The notes below the pieces were generated by a model. That model saw nothing but the letters and a program-made list of their open reading frames with translations. It was not told where the DNA came from and did no database searches. 64,000 nt of DNA from Ascoidea asiatica (taxonomy: Eukaryota; Ascomycota; Saccharomycetes; Ascoideales; Ascoideaceae): NCBI GenBank assembly GCA_001600695.1, contig BCKQ01000011.1, positions 511,400 through 575,399 of the forward strand, given 5' to 3'. This document shows, in pieces, positions 11,035 to 22,006 of the stretch (the first letter of the stretch is position 1; each line of letters starts with the position of its first letter). The position numbers and the translations under genes are program-made.

Positions 11035-11107
11035 GCCTTTATGGCCAAGTTGGTAAGGCACCTCACTAGTAATGAGGAGATCGTCTGTTCGAATCAGGCT
11101 GAAGGCA
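11035..11107 (+). tRNA. tRNA-Thr(AGT)
   Basis: The sequence folds as a complete cloverleaf: acceptor GCCTTTA with TGAAGGC, anticodon stem CCTCA/TGAGG enclosing loop CTAGTAA (anticodon AGT), and T arm GTCTG-TTCGAAT-CAGGC. Discriminator A follows at 11107. There is no intron. A run of seven Ts (11113-11119) a few bases downstream serves as RNA polymerase III terminator. An identical copy sits on the minus strand at 39644-39716. Confidence 0.95.
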
Positions 11108-11229
11108 ACTCCTTTTTTTCGGTTGTATTTTTGTGGTATTTTAGATTGAATATACAAATTTATCAGGTAATAATAATGGTATAATAATGTTTATTATATA
11201 TAATTCTATATTATTATTGTTTATTTCAA

Positions 11230-11952
11230 TTAACAAAGATTCATAACAATATTTTCATTATTTTCATAATCATTATTGGTAATATTATTATAATTATTTA
11301 AAAAATTAAATAATTTTTTATCTAATTGAATATATAAAATATTAATTGAATTAATTTGATTTAAAGATAAATTTAAATTATTAAAATTTGAATTTTTAAT
11401 AATTTCTAATAAAATTCTTATTGAATTATTAATTTTATTAAAATTTATTGAATTTGGAAAATTTAATTCATTTTCAATTAAATTTAAATTATAATTATTT
11501 AAATTTTTAAAATTTTTAAAATTTAAATTAATTTTATTTAAATTTATTAAATTAATTAAAATTTTTAAACCATTAATTGAATTTGAGATTATAAAATCAT
11601 CATTATCATTAATATTTTCAGATTTTAATTCAGGTATATAATTATTATTATAATTATAAATATATGAATCATTTCTTAAATCTTTAGTTACTTTATCAAT
11701 AATTTCTTTATCATAATTAAATAATTGATTATTAAGATTTATCTCACAACCATTTGAATTATTTAAAGTGAAATTATTATAATAATTCATTTGATCAATA
11801 ATTTGTTTAGAATTATAAGTAATTTTTTTTGAAATTTTATTAAAATATTTATTATTTGATAAATATGAAGAAGGTTGAATTAATTTAATTGAAGTTCCTT
11901 TAATATAAGTATTTGAATTTAAATTTGAATTTGAAAATGAGTTATAATTCAT
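11230..11952 (-). CDS. Asn-rich hypothetical protein
   Basis: The 240-residue reading frame is extremely rich in Asn, Ile, Leu and Tyr, as expected of a translated very AT-rich sequence. The C-terminal half shows a weak repeated pattern of NLN/FNKINNSI segments that could form helices. No domain, signal peptide or catalytic motif was recognised. It has an ATG, an uninterrupted frame and plausible flanks, but the composition is such that a chance frame cannot be excluded. It ends 122 bp from the tRNA-Thr terminator region and runs toward it. Confidence 0.5.
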   Translation of the reverse strand: MNYNSFSNSNLNSNTYIKGTSIKLIQPSSYLSNNKYFNKISKKITYNSKQIIDQMNYYNNFTLNNSNGCEINLNNQLFNYDKEIIDKVTKDLRNDSYIYNYNNNYIPELKSENINDNDDFIISNSINGLKILINLINLNKINLNFKNFKNLNNYNLNLIENELNFPNSINFNKINNSIRILLEIIKNSNFNNLNLSLNQINSINILYIQLDKKLFNFLNNYNNITNNDYENNENIVMNLC

Positions 11953-12677
11953 TACTAGTTTAAAATTATTTTTTGTTTAAAAAAAAAAAAGATATGAATT
12001 CTAGCTATTTTATATCATTAATAATTAGATAAAAAACAAAAGATATAAGAATTAGAATTGGATATAAATATATATAATAATATAATGAATAATGAATAAT
12101 AAACTTGAATTGTAAATAGCAAAAATTAAATAAAGTTAATTAAAGTTTTTTGATTATAAATAATTTAATTTAAAAAAGAAGGATCTTTTAAAGTGAAAAA
12201 TTTGATAATGTCAGAATATGATTTATATTTTCTTCTTGTAATGATTTATGTTAAAAGGGATTGAATTATTTCATTGTTTGAAATAAATAAATTTTGAAAT
12301 ATTAAAGAAGAATATCATTGATCAATGAATGATATTTTGGAAGATTGAGATCTTCAGATTATTCATTTGAAGTGAATGATAATGATAATGAAAATGGCAA
12401 TTGCAACAGAAACTCTCTACTAAAAAGTGACACAAACCACAGATTTTAAGCACAGACAGAGATAAATAAGGAAATACAGAGAGATAGACATAATAAAGAA
12501 AATGGCAGCAGTGGAGGAATCTGTGGCTCTTTTCTGGCTCTTCTCTGGCTCTTCTCTGGCAGCTGTTTTTGGTGTTTTTGGTGTTTTTGGTGCAAAGGAA
12601 AAGCAGTGAAATATTGAAATATCGAAATATCGATACAAAGTTAAATACAGGAAATATAAAACAAAAAATTAAAAAAA
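11953..12677. other. Intergenic spacer
   Basis: AT-rich, with no supported gene. It contains an imperfect palindrome at 12311-12336 centred on TTGATCAA, and a low-complexity GTTTTTGG repeat near 12567-12592. A 72-residue minus-strand frame (12420-12638) has no recognisable domain. Confidence 0.4.
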
Positions 12678-12795
12678 TGGCTGCAAGGAGGTTCGAACTC
12701 CTGCATCTCTCGATATCTGATTGCTCGCTTTTTTGTTAAGTGAAAGTTAACAAGTAACTTGAGTCAGACGCCTTAGACCACTCGGCCATACAGCC
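12678..12795 (-). tRNA. tRNA-Leu(CAA) with intron
   Basis: On the minus strand the gene starts GGCTGTATGGCCGAG and ends GCAGCC plus discriminator A, followed by seven Ts. The anticodon stem TCTGA/TCAGA encloses loop CTCAAGA, giving anticodon CAA (decodes TTG). A 36-nt intron lies after position 37 (12757 down to 12722), the canonical site, as in other yeast tRNA-Leu(CAA) genes. A long variable arm (TATCGAGAGATGC) confirms a class II tRNA. Confidence 0.93.
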
Positions 12796-12897
12796 ACTTT
12801 CTTGTGGTTTTACGATTTGGAAGTTTTGACAGGCAGAGCTTCTAAGAGCTAGTGTGAGACCGGATTTATGGTACTTTTGTTCTAGACGACTGTTGCA

Positions 12898-12903
12898 CAC
12901 GTG
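12898..12903. promoter_or_regulatory. CACGTG E-box upstream of VPS3
   Basis: A CACGTG core, the Cbf1/Pho4-type bHLH site in yeasts, followed directly by CCGG. It lies 360 bp before the VPS3 start and about 100 bp before the tRNA-Leu 5' end. Which gene it serves is not shown. Confidence 0.35.
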
Positions 12904-12947
12904 CCGGAGGTGAAACGAATAAACAACAACAAAAGAAGATGCAAAAG

Positions 12948-12999
12948 AAGCAGAAGCAGAAGCAGAAGAAGAAGAAGAAGAAGAAGAAGAAGAAGCAGG
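12948..12999. repeat. GAA/GCA trinucleotide microsatellite
   Basis: Alternating AGCAGA units pass into a pure (GAA)n tract and end with GCAGG. It lies in the VPS3 upstream region and is prone to length change. Confidence 0.85.
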
Positions 13000-13262
13000 A
13001 AAGAAAGAAGAGGCAAAAGAAGTAAAAGAAGCTGATTCAATCATAAATCTTATCTTCCAGTCTTTCAGTCTTCAAAATAACTGACTTGGCCATATAGTCT
13101 TATCTTTCTAATCCATCGTGTAGCTTCTTTCCAACTTAGAAATGGATCTTGTGAGAAACTAAGTATCTGACACATCAACATATTAAAAGAAGAAAAGAAT
13201 AATAAAAAGACCACCAAGAACAAGAATAAGAATAAAAGTTAATAGATAAAAGATAATGAGAA

Positions 13263-16200
13263 ATGGAAATGAACGAAGACAAAGATCCAGATTTAACTAA
13301 TCAAAATCCCATTGATGACACTTCATCTTTTAAAAAAACAAGTAATGTCAAAGAGCCAATTGAAAATATACAAAATGATCAAAAAAATGATTATAATAAT
13401 GATCAAAACTCACTAATTGAAGGTGGAAAAATTTCAATTGAGAATGATCAAGAACAACAAAGTCAATCATCTGAAATTATTAACAATGATTCATTAGAAG
13501 GAGCTAAAGAAAACAAAGAAACTGAAAAAACTGAAGAAACTGAAGAAAATAACAATAATGAACAAATTAAAGAATCAAAACATATTCCAATTTCAATTTC
13601 AAATAACAATAACAATTTATCAAATCTTCAATTAATTAAAAATATTTCAAATGGTCCTTATTTTATTAAAAATTTATTAAATTCAGATAATTTTAATTCA
13701 ATAACTAAAAATAATAATTTAACTTGTATTCAATCTTATTTAAATAATATTTATATTGGTACTAAATCTTCTCAAATTTTTCATTATTATAAATTAAATA
13801 ATGAATCAACTTATATTTTAATCTCAAAAACTGATTTCAATTCAATCAATTCAAATGATAATGATTCAACTATATCAAATGATATTACTAATAATAATAA
13901 TAATAATAAATCTAATTCATCAAAAATTAAAAAAAAATCAAAACAAATTAAATTAAAACCAATTTTAAAAATTATAATTTTACCTTCAATAAATAAAATT
14001 GCAATACAATCTGGTTCAATAATTAATTTTTTTTTATTACCTGAATTATCTCCTGCAAATATTGGTAAATTAAAAGATATTAATGATTTTCATTTATTTA
14101 ATAATAATAATTTAATTTTATATCATAAAAAATTAATTAGAATTGTTAAAATTACAAATAATTCTATAAAATTATTAAAAGATATTAATTATCCAAATGT
14201 TACTAAAGGTAAATCAAATTCAAATTATTCTTTAGTTTCAAATAATTTAAATTATGATTTAATTGATTTAAATAATTTTCAAAAAATTCCTTTATTTCCA
14301 ATTTATGGTGATCAAAATAATCAATCTAATTCTTCTACTGATAATAAAAATGATAATATTCCTGAAATTCAAGATAAATTATCTGATGATAATAATAATA
14401 ATAGTACTACTACTAATCAACATAATAAATTAAAAAATAAAACTTCATTGAAACCATTGATAAAAATAATTAATGAAAATGAATTTTTAGTCAGTTCTTC
14501 AACTGGTTCAAATTCTTCTGATCCTTCAATGGGTTTATCAATAAACTTAAATGGTGATATATCAAGAGGTACAATTGCTTGGCCTTCTTATCCACTAAAT
14601 TTTGAAATAGATTTTCCCTACACGATTTCAATTTTCAATTCAAACAATTCGAATCATTCAAATAATTCAAACTCTAATCAAATTTTAATCAATTCCTTAT
14701 ATGATTTAAATTTATCTCAATCTATTCAATTTAATAACTCAATAGATGAAATTTTAATTGGTAAAACTTTTAAGAAATTTCAATTTCAACTAGATTCATC
14801 AAATCTAAATAATAATGATGATCCTATAAAAGATTCATTAATTGATTCTAATAATGATTCAGATTCAAATTTATTGAAATTATCTTCAATAATCTTAAAA
14901 TTACAAATTAATTCATTTTTCTTGAATTTAAATGATTTAATAAAGTTTAAAAATCAATGTTTCAAAAAAAATTCAAATTTCAAAAATTTAATTTATAATA
15001 ATGATAGTTTCACTAAAATCAATAAAATTAATAATAAACTTTTATACAATCAATTTATAATATCAAATAATTTATCAATAAAAATCTTTTTAAATAATTT
15101 TTCAAATATTCTAATATACGGTAAACAAATTGGTATAAATGTATTATTTAAAAAACCTTTTTTAATTAATTCAATAGATTCTTTGAATATTTTATTAAAT
15201 GATTTAAAATCGACAAATTCAAATTTTGTAAATAAAAATAAAAATAATTTAAATAATGATATAAGTAACTCAAATAAAATTAATGAACTAATTTTCAATT
15301 TCGAAGAGGAATTCAATACATTTTTAAATAAATTTAAAATCTTTTTATCAAATAACAAAAACCCTGAAAATAAAATTGAATATTATTTAAATCAAGATAA
15401 TTCAATTATTTTAAAAAATTTTGCTATTTTGAATGATAATAATAATTTGATTTTATTATCAGATAAGATTAAAAAAATCAATGAGATTGAAAACTCAAAA
15501 AGTGATCAAAATAATGAAAAAATATATCAGCATAACAATGAAAGTAGTTCATCTTCAAATACTGATGATCAAAACATATCATTAAATTCTACTGATCTAA
15601 ATAATGGTGATGATTCAATAGAAATTCAATTTTTACATTTTGATTTTTTACAAAATTTTATAAGTTTATTATACGTTTTGATTAGTTCATATTCTACAAA
15701 TCCTTCAATAATTGATAAATTATTCAATTTTTGGACTGAATTTCATTTTCCAATAAATTGCTTATCTTTCACTAACTTTAATGAATTTGAAACAAAGTTT
15801 TCAGCTTTATTATTCCAATTAAATTTTACTTTAGATCCAAGAATTTTAATTCACATAAACTTGAAATTATCAATGCTTGAAAAGAAAAATCTTGTTAGTA
15901 ATTTAAAACTAGTGAAAGACAAGCAGTTAAGAGTTGAAAAGGAGAAAGAACTTTCCAATTTTTTCAATATTAATGACTGCATTGACTGTTTAGATTTATC
16001 AAATGTTCATATATATAATCCATTTCTTGAAATTATTGATGTCTTTTTGAAAAGATTTCAACTGAAACTACAAAAGAATGAAAACGAACCAATTTATAAT
16101 AAATTCTCAAACTATTACAAACTAATATTACATGATTGGTTAAACAAATCAAAAGACTTAATTGATTCATATAATAAATTATTAGATGGTCAGCGGTATA

Positions 16201-18107
16201 AAATATATGATTTAAAACTTGAGCAAATCAAACTTATTTCAAAAACAGTTGAAATTGCTTTATTCTTACAATTATTAAAAGAGGTTCAGAATACCAAAGA
16301 TGTCAATAATAGTGAACTCAAAAGTTTCCTAAAAAATAACATTCACTATTCAAAAAGTGAAGTACTTAAAATCCTTGAGAAAACTGAAAAGTTTGATTAT
16401 ATTATCGAGTTTTTAGAACACAAAAATGAAATTAATAACTATCAATATTGGGATATAATATTCAACTCAATTGAATCCTCAAGTGGTGAATCGAGAATTA
16501 TTTTAACAATTAAACTAGAAGGAAAAATTCAAAAGCTACTTGACTTTTTTACCTCTTCAAAAGAAGTGGATATCGAAATTTTATACAAGATAATGCATAA
16601 TATAATATTGAAAAAGAAGTATATAGAGAATTATAAAGAGTTAATCATAAAAATAATTTTAACCAAAGGTGTTATTAATACAATTGAAAAAGAAAAAGCA
16701 TTTGAAATATTAGAATGTTTTGAAAGTAGTTCTAGAAAAATAATCAAAGAGATAGACAGATCTCATATAAATCAAAAGACAAAAGTAATTAATTATGAGA
16801 GATTAGATTCTCATGATGCAAAAATTATATATTTGGAAGCCTTGATGAAAACTGATAGTCAGTTAGATTTAACTTCAGACATTAAAAATGATTTACTTAA
16901 AGAATATGTGAGATATATAACTAACATTATAAAAAAAGAAGAAGAAGCTAAAATGGGTTCAAAAGAGCCTCCAAAAACCCCAGTACAGGAACAATCAACT
17001 CTCGACAGTTGGTTTAGAAGAAACCCCAAGCATAAGAGTCCAAAACAATCACGCAGATTATCTGATGATAGTGCTTCAAATCTGGAGAATATGAAAACTG
17101 GAAACTTTCTTCCCGAAGATAAATTTAAAATCAATTATATCTTTGGAAACATAATACAGAAATATAAGGATAAAAATGATACAATTCCAAAAGAATCATT
17201 TCTTGAATATTTAAAATTGGAAAATGAAATTTTAGGTAAGAAACAATACGGATTTCAATTGAGAAGTTCAATGGAAGATCATAATGAAGATTTTAGAAGC
17301 TATAAAAATGTTTTGAAATTCATTGATTATTTCTTTCGGATAACGGATTTCATTTATTTTAATATTGATACAGATTCATTTGAGGACAAAATATTAGAAA
17401 ATTATCGAATGGAAATTTTCAATAGAAGTTATAAGTTTCAGGATATTGAAATTTTGGATAATTTACTCGATATTTACAAGAGGTTATATCCATTAAAGGA
17501 ATTTTTCAATTATATATTGATTGTTATTGATTTTAAGTTAAAAAATTATGATGAAGTTGTAGATAAATTATTTGAAATGAATGATTTTAATACAGTTGAA
17601 AATTTTGCTTCTTGTAATGGAGAATCTTTGGATATAATATCTTTTAAAGACAATAAATATGATGATGATGATGAAGAAAAAACACTTAATAATGATAATG
17701 AAGATGACATAAAAGAACAAGGAAATACTAAAATAGAAAAATACGAAAATTATTCTGAAAAACATTTAGATATTGAAATTGAAAATGAAGATAATCTAGA
17801 TATAAAAATATTAAGAAAGCATTTGTTTACAAAAATTTTTGATAATTATATTGAAAAGCTAAAATTGAAAGAAGATGATGAAAAGCAAGAAGAAAAAATT
17901 GAATTAGTTGAAAATTTTTTATTTTACTATACATATGAATTAAATATTTCTAGAGTTTTAAAAGAATTACCAGATGAAATTTCAGTTAAATTTTTAAGTA
18001 AAATTTTAATTAAAAGTATTTTAAATGTTAATAATAGATATAATATGAGTGTGATAAAGAAAAATTTAGCCAGAAGTGAATTGAATTTATATAAAGATTT
18101 TCTATAG
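13263..18107 (+). CDS. CORVET subunit Vps3 (CNH-domain vacuolar sorting protein)
   Basis: The 1614-residue product has a charged, Asn-rich N-terminal tail followed by a CNH-like beta-propeller. Diagnostic pieces are a NNIYIGTKSSQIFHYYKL segment and FFLLPELSPANIGKLKDIN, the phrase I associate with fungal Vps3/TGFBRAP1 proteins. The propeller is interrupted by several Asn/Asp/Ser-rich insertions. The C-terminal half is helical and clathrin-heavy-chain-like. Vps3 belongs to the CORVET tether and acts with Vps21/Rab5 at endosomes. The protein is longer than S. cerevisiae Vps3 (about 1000 residues), mostly because of low-complexity inserts. Two ATGs lie close together (13263 and 13269). Vps39 is the alternative but fits less well. 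Confidence 0.75.
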   Translation: MEMNEDKDPDLTNQNPIDDTSSFKKTSNVKEPIENIQNDQKNDYNNDQNSLIEGGKISIENDQEQQSQSSEIINNDSLEGAKENKETEKTEETEENNNNEQIKESKHIPISISNNNNNLSNLQLIKNISNGPYFIKNLLNSDNFNSITKNNNLTCIQSYLNNIYIGTKSSQIFHYYKLNNESTYILISKTDFNSINSNDNDSTISNDITNNNNNNKSNSSKIKKKSKQIKLKPILKIIILPSINKIAIQSGSIINFFLLPELSPANIGKLKDINDFHLFNNNNLILYHKKLIRIVKITNNSIKLLKDINYPNVTKGKSNSNYSLVSNNLNYDLIDLNNFQKIPLFPIYGDQNNQSNSSTDNKNDNIPEIQDKLSDDNNNNSTTTNQHNKLKNKTSLKPLIKIINENEFLVSSSTGSNSSDPSMGLSINLNGDISRGTIAWPSYPLNFEIDFPYTISIFNSNNSNHSNNSNSNQILINSLYDLNLSQSIQFNNSIDEILIGKTFKKFQFQLDSSNLNNNDDPIKDSLIDSNNDSDSNLLKLSSIILKLQINSFFLNLNDLIKFKNQCFKKNSNFKNLIYNNDSFTKINKINNKLLYNQFIISNNLSIKIFLNNFSNILIYGKQIGINVLFKKPFLINSIDSLNILLNDLKSTNSNFVNKNKNNLNNDISNSNKINELIFNFEEEFNTFLNKFKIFLSNNKNPENKIEYYLNQDNSIILKNFAILNDNNNLILLSDKIKKINEIENSKSDQNNEKIYQHNNESSSSSNTDDQNISLNSTDLNNGDDSIEIQFLHFDFLQNFISLLYVLISSYSTNPSIIDKLFNFWTEFHFPINCLSFTNFNEFETKFSALLFQLNFTLDPRILIHINLKLSMLEKKNLVSNLKLVKDKQLRVEKEKELSNFFNINDCIDCLDLSNVHIYNPFLEIIDVFLKRFQLKLQKNENEPIYNKFSNYYKLILHDWLNKSKDLIDSYNKLLDGQRYKIYDLKLEQIKLISKTVEIALFLQLLKEVQNTKDVNNSELKSFLKNNIHYSKSEVLKILEKTEKFDYIIEFLEHKNEINNYQYWDIIFNSIESSSGESRIILTIKLEGKIQKLLDFFTSSKEVDIEILYKIMHNIILKKKYIENYKELIIKIILTKGVINTIEKEKAFEILECFESSSRKIIKEIDRSHINQKTKVINYERLDSHDAKIIYLEALMKTDSQLDLTSDIKNDLLKEYVRYITNIIKKEEEAKMGSKEPPKTPVQEQSTLDSWFRRNPKHKSPKQSRRLSDDSASNLENMKTGNFLPEDKFKINYIFGNIIQKYKDKNDTIPKESFLEYLKLENEILGKKQYGFQLRSSMEDHNEDFRSYKNVLKFIDYFFRITDFIYFNIDTDSFEDKILENYRMEIFNRSYKFQDIEILDNLLDIYKRLYPLKEFFNYILIVIDFKLKNYDEVVDKLFEMNDFNTVENFASCNGESLDIISFKDNKYDDDDEEKTLNNDNEDDIKEQGNTKIEKYENYSEKHLDIEIENEDNLDIKILRKHLFTKIFDNYIEKLKLKEDDEKQEEKIELVENFLFYYTYELNISRVLKELPDEISVKFLSKILIKSILNVNNRYNMSVIKKNLARSELNLYKDFL

Positions 18108-18347
18108 TTTAAAGAATTAAGTAATAATATCAAATAATTTGGAACATTGAAAATTATAAATTATAAATAAAACAAGGACCATGGAAATTGAAATTTATGA
18201 ATTTTGAAAAAATGAAAATGATGAGTATTATACAAAACAAACCAGAACAAAAAGGGTGAAAAAAAAAATCTAAGTTTCAAAAAGAGAAAAAAGTAAAAGT
18301 TTTAATGATTTTTGATAAAAAGATAATTTAAGTTAAGTTAGATTAGA

Positions 18348-19304
18348 CTAAGATAAATGCTCCACAACAAAATCAAAAGCAGTTATACCAGCTGCGTTTG
18401 CTGGAAAACTTCTCATAATTGAAGGTACAAAACCTTTAAAAAACCCCTTTAAACCTCTATTTTTGTATACAAATCTAATTACAATTGGAATATTATTTTT
18501 GAATTTTGGATTTTTGATATTATCGGTCATTATAATTTGTCTTATTACATCAGCTGGATAACCAATTGACCAAAATACAATTGAAGATAAACCACCAGCC
18601 CAGAAATTAATTGAAATTTTAGATAAATTAGTATTATTAGTAAAATAATTTTTGAAATACTCATAAGAACCCCACCAAGAGGCAGAATTTGTTCTAAATA
18701 ATAAAGTTGAAGGTAAACCAGAATATAAACCTTTAATACCATTTAGTTTATAGATTGTTTTAACACAATCTATTGGACCATTGAATTTTTTTGAATGAGA
18801 ATCATATTGAATTTGTAATCTTGATTTGATTTGTTCTAAAGGAGCTGCAATAAAAGAAACAGTCCAACCACTTAAAGCACCAGCCATACAATGACCAATT
18901 ATTGGTAAATTATTATTATTAAAATTTCTTTGATCGGAATTTCTTAAGTTAAAAACATTATCATATAGTAGTTTTCTATAAGTATGTAAAGTACCTAAAG
19001 TTACACAATCCATCATAATCCAAGATAATAAAGAAGGAGATACACCTTTATAAAAACCTTTTGCACCTTCATTTTGAAAAGTTTTTAAAGCTGCATCAAG
19101 TGGATTTTTGAATCTATTTTCAGAAGTTTGCATTCTAACTTTTATTGTATCAAATGGATGACCAACTATAGTTTCTGAAGCTCCATAGAATATTCCACCA
19201 ATAAATGAAACATAACCAGGATGAATATTATTATCATCTTTTAATTTTTTATTCTTTTCAATTTCTAAAATATTGGTTACTGTTTCATTTTGATATTCAG
19301 CCAT
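18348..19304 (-). CDS. Mitochondrial carrier family protein (SLC25)
   Basis: The 318-residue product has three tandem carrier repeats with signature loops HPFDTIKVRMQ, APLEQIKSRLQ and YPADVIRQI, and six expected membrane helices. The third repeat departs from PxD/ExK/R by having PADVIRQ. The first signature resembles the carnitine/ornithine branch (Ymc1, Ort1, Crc1), but the substrate cannot be named. The phrase RTNSASWWGSYEYF in helix 4-5 may help subclassification. It would act in the inner mitochondrial membrane. It is convergent with VPS3. Confidence 0.88.
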   Translation of the reverse strand: MAEYQNETVTNILEIEKNKKLKDDNNIHPGYVSFIGGIFYGASETIVGHPFDTIKVRMQTSENRFKNPLDAALKTFQNEGAKGFYKGVSPSLLSWIMMDCVTLGTLHTYRKLLYDNVFNLRNSDQRNFNNNNLPIIGHCMAGALSGWTVSFIAAPLEQIKSRLQIQYDSHSKKFNGPIDCVKTIYKLNGIKGLYSGLPSTLLFRTNSASWWGSYEYFKNYFTNNTNLSKISINFWAGGLSSIVFWSIGYPADVIRQIIMTDNIKNPKFKNNIPIVIRFVYKNRGLKGFFKGFVPSIMRSFPANAAGITAFDFVVEHLS

Positions 19305-20233
19305 TTTTTAAAAAATGTAGAGTAAATGAATTGCAAATTGAAAAGTAAATTGAAAAAAACAAATTTGAAAAATAAGATTAAATTTCTATATCAAGATATA
19401 AAACATTTAAGTTATTCAATAGTTTAAATGAGTAATTATCAATAAAGGAATATTAATTTAAATAAATATAATAAAAATGAATTTAAATAAATATGAATAA
19501 ACTTGAATCAAAACACTAAAAAGAGAATGAATTCAACCAAAAAGTGATAAAGTGATGAATTAATTGATAACGTAAAAAAGGTGTATTTTGAATGAAGAAA
19601 TTGAAACTTAAATAGGCGAAACTAAGATAATTTAATCATGAATGATTTAACCATGAATGATAAATACTGTCTTTCTGATTTTGAATTAGCTCATAGTGAT
19701 TGTTAGGTTAGTAAATTAATTAGTGGTTATTGTGATTAATGGTGAATATTTCGTTCCAAATTCATAAAAGAAGCCTATTGCAACTCATTCATTCATTTCG
19801 CAGTTTATGCCAATCAAAGACTGCTTCTCACGCCAAACCACGTTGCGCGCATTTTCCAGCGGCGGGATCCCTTTCCCGGCCCGCAGAGCTTCCACAATTC
19901 TGGCCTCTATTATTTTAATACCACTGGTGTGGATCTTGTTGATATTCTTTATATCAGTGTATTTCTGCTTGGATTTGCATACTACTATGTCATAATGCAT
20001 TTTGTTTTTCCAATAAGAGCCCTAATGCTTTCCAATGCTGAAATATGTGTCTAAACAGTCTCTCCGTCTTATCTAGAAGATCTGCTGCAATTGACGTTTT
20101 TCCGTATTCGGTACCACTTTTAGGGGTCTCCTCCTACAAATTGCCCAATTAAACCCTGAATTTAGTTTTACAAAATATATTATTTATTTTATATTATTTA
20201 TATACTTTGAATTATTCCCATTTGAAATATAAG
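19305..20233. other. Intergenic spacer with GC-rich island
   Basis: Upstream DNA of the carrier gene. Most is AT-rich, but 19830-19900 is strongly GC-rich (CGTTGCGCGC, CAGCGGCGGGATCC, CCCGGCCCGC). An AGCCCTAA Tbf1-like site lies at 20018-20025. The small overlapping frames in the island are not considered genes. Confidence 0.45.
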
Positions 20234-22006
20234 TTATTCTTTTTGAGTGAAATATTCATATTCGTAACTTGCATTTATAAGTTCTTTGATATTTTCATCA
20301 TTATTAGTTTTAGTAAAACATTTTTCAATTAATTCCGGATCTCTTGGTTCCAAAATAATATTGAATGCCTTTGGTGCATATGTTTGAGCTTTTGTATCTT
20401 TACAATATGTTTTATAATTCAAATCAAGTTTATCATCTTTTGAGCTTGGTTTAACTTTAAATAATAATAATAATCTTGCAAAAAATGCAAATAATATTCT
20501 ATTGGATAATAGCATTCCAGGACAAACTCTACCACCTGCTCCAAATGTGAAATGATATGGAGGTTTATTGAAATTATAATTATTTAAAGAACCATCATTT
20601 TCTTTATCTAACCATCTTTCAGGTTTAAATTCTTCAACATCATTTCCAAAATGATTTTTATCATGATTAATTGATTGAATATTTAATATAACTGTTATAC
20701 CTTTTGGAATATTAACAATTTCACCTTCTTCAGTTTTATAATCAAAGCTTTTCATTGTTTTTCTTGGAGGACATAATGGTATAACTGCATAATGTCTTAA
20801 AGTTTCTTTAATTAATGAACATATAAATGGGCATTTTTCTTCAATTGTTATTAAATCCCAAATTTCTTCAATATTTTTAATATTTTCATTATTATAAACT
20901 TTTAAAATTTCTTCATATGCTTTATTTTGCCAAATTTCTCCATTTTTATTAAATGTTAATTGTGCTAATAAAATTGTAGTTATACTTGCTAAAGTTTCAA
21001 ATCCTCCACTTACTAATGAAACACAAATACTTTTTATATCTTCAGTATTTAAATCTTTATTTAAATTATTAACAAAACAAAATTTATTTTCTTTTTCTTT
21101 TTCTTTAATATTATTATCAATTGCTTTATTTAATAAATCATTTAACCAAACATCTCTTTTATTTGAATAAATTGAAGCTTCTTTTGATCTTTTATTTGGT
21201 AAAATTCTAAGTAAAGGTATATAATCAATTAAATTATTATTCGTTGATCTATAGGTTGAAATATGAGAAACTAATTCTAAAATTTCATTTAATAAATTTG
21301 TTTCAATATTATCAAATCTAGTTGAATAACAAAACATTGTTGTAACATTTAATGACATTCTTTGACAAAATTTATATGGATTAACCTTATTATTATTAGA
21401 AGAATATTTATATAAATCTCTTAAAATTGAAAAAGATTCAATATTTACAAAATTTTTTAAATCTTTTGAAATTTTTGTTCTTGTCATAAATTTATTAATA
21501 TTCAATCTTCTTTTTGAACAAGATTTATTCCATGGCATTGTACCAACAGTTAAACCTTGAGTAATTGATAAAAATTTATGAAAAGTATAAAAAATTGGTC
21601 TATCTATTAAATTGAACTGATTTTTAATTAAAAAATTATAACCAGAATTGAAATTATTTAAAATTAAAATTCTTTCATAACCAAATTTAACTTGAACTAA
21701 ATCTTTATTTTTTGAAATATTTTGTAAAATTGTTGAATGATCATTTTTTAATAATTTTAAATGTCCAAAAAATGGTTTAATTCCATTTGGCTGATAAATT
21801 CCTTTAATCTTAGAAAAATTTGAACCAAATGCCTGATCATATAGTTTATAAATTGAATAAAAAATTAAGAAAATAAAACTTGAATTTAAAATTATTGAAT
21901 TCAATTCTTTATTATTTATTATATCATTTATTGTATTATTATTCTTAAAAGTATTCTCAAGATAATTAGATGAATTCTTAAATTCTTTAATAATTAATTC
22001 AATCAT
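20234..22006 (-). CDS. Cytochrome P450, CYP504-like
   Basis: The 590-residue product has an N-terminal membrane anchor (near residues 35-55), an I-helix motif SGGFETLAS, the ExxR motif ETLR, and the heme loop FGAGGRVCPG with the Cys thiolate ligand. The segments TVGTMPWNKSCSKRR and STNNNLIDYIPLLRILP resemble the CYP504 family, whose fungal members are phenylacetate and hydroxyphenylacetate hydroxylases. Membership is judged by remembered patterns. It is probably ER-anchored. A second CYP504-like gene lies at 32966-34570. The C-terminal 60 residues are longer than usual. The upstream region is shared with the divergent B-box gene. Confidence 0.82.
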   Translation of the reverse strand: MIELIIKEFKNSSNYLENTFKNNNTINDIINNKELNSIILNSSFIFLIFYSIYKLYDQAFGSNFSKIKGIYQPNGIKPFFGHLKLLKNDHSTILQNISKNKDLVQVKFGYERILILNNFNSGYNFLIKNQFNLIDRPIFYTFHKFLSITQGLTVGTMPWNKSCSKRRLNINKFMTRTKISKDLKNFVNIESFSILRDLYKYSSNNNKVNPYKFCQRMSLNVTTMFCYSTRFDNIETNLLNEILELVSHISTYRSTNNNLIDYIPLLRILPNKRSKEASIYSNKRDVWLNDLLNKAIDNNIKEKEKENKFCFVNNLNKDLNTEDIKSICVSLVSGGFETLASITTILLAQLTFNKNGEIWQNKAYEEILKVYNNENIKNIEEIWDLITIEEKCPFICSLIKETLRHYAVIPLCPPRKTMKSFDYKTEEGEIVNIPKGITVILNIQSINHDKNHFGNDVEEFKPERWLDKENDGSLNNYNFNKPPYHFTFGAGGRVCPGMLLSNRILFAFFARLLLLFKVKPSSKDDKLDLNYKTYCKDTKAQTYAPKAFNIILEPRDPELIEKCFTKTNNDENIKELINASYEYEYFTQKE

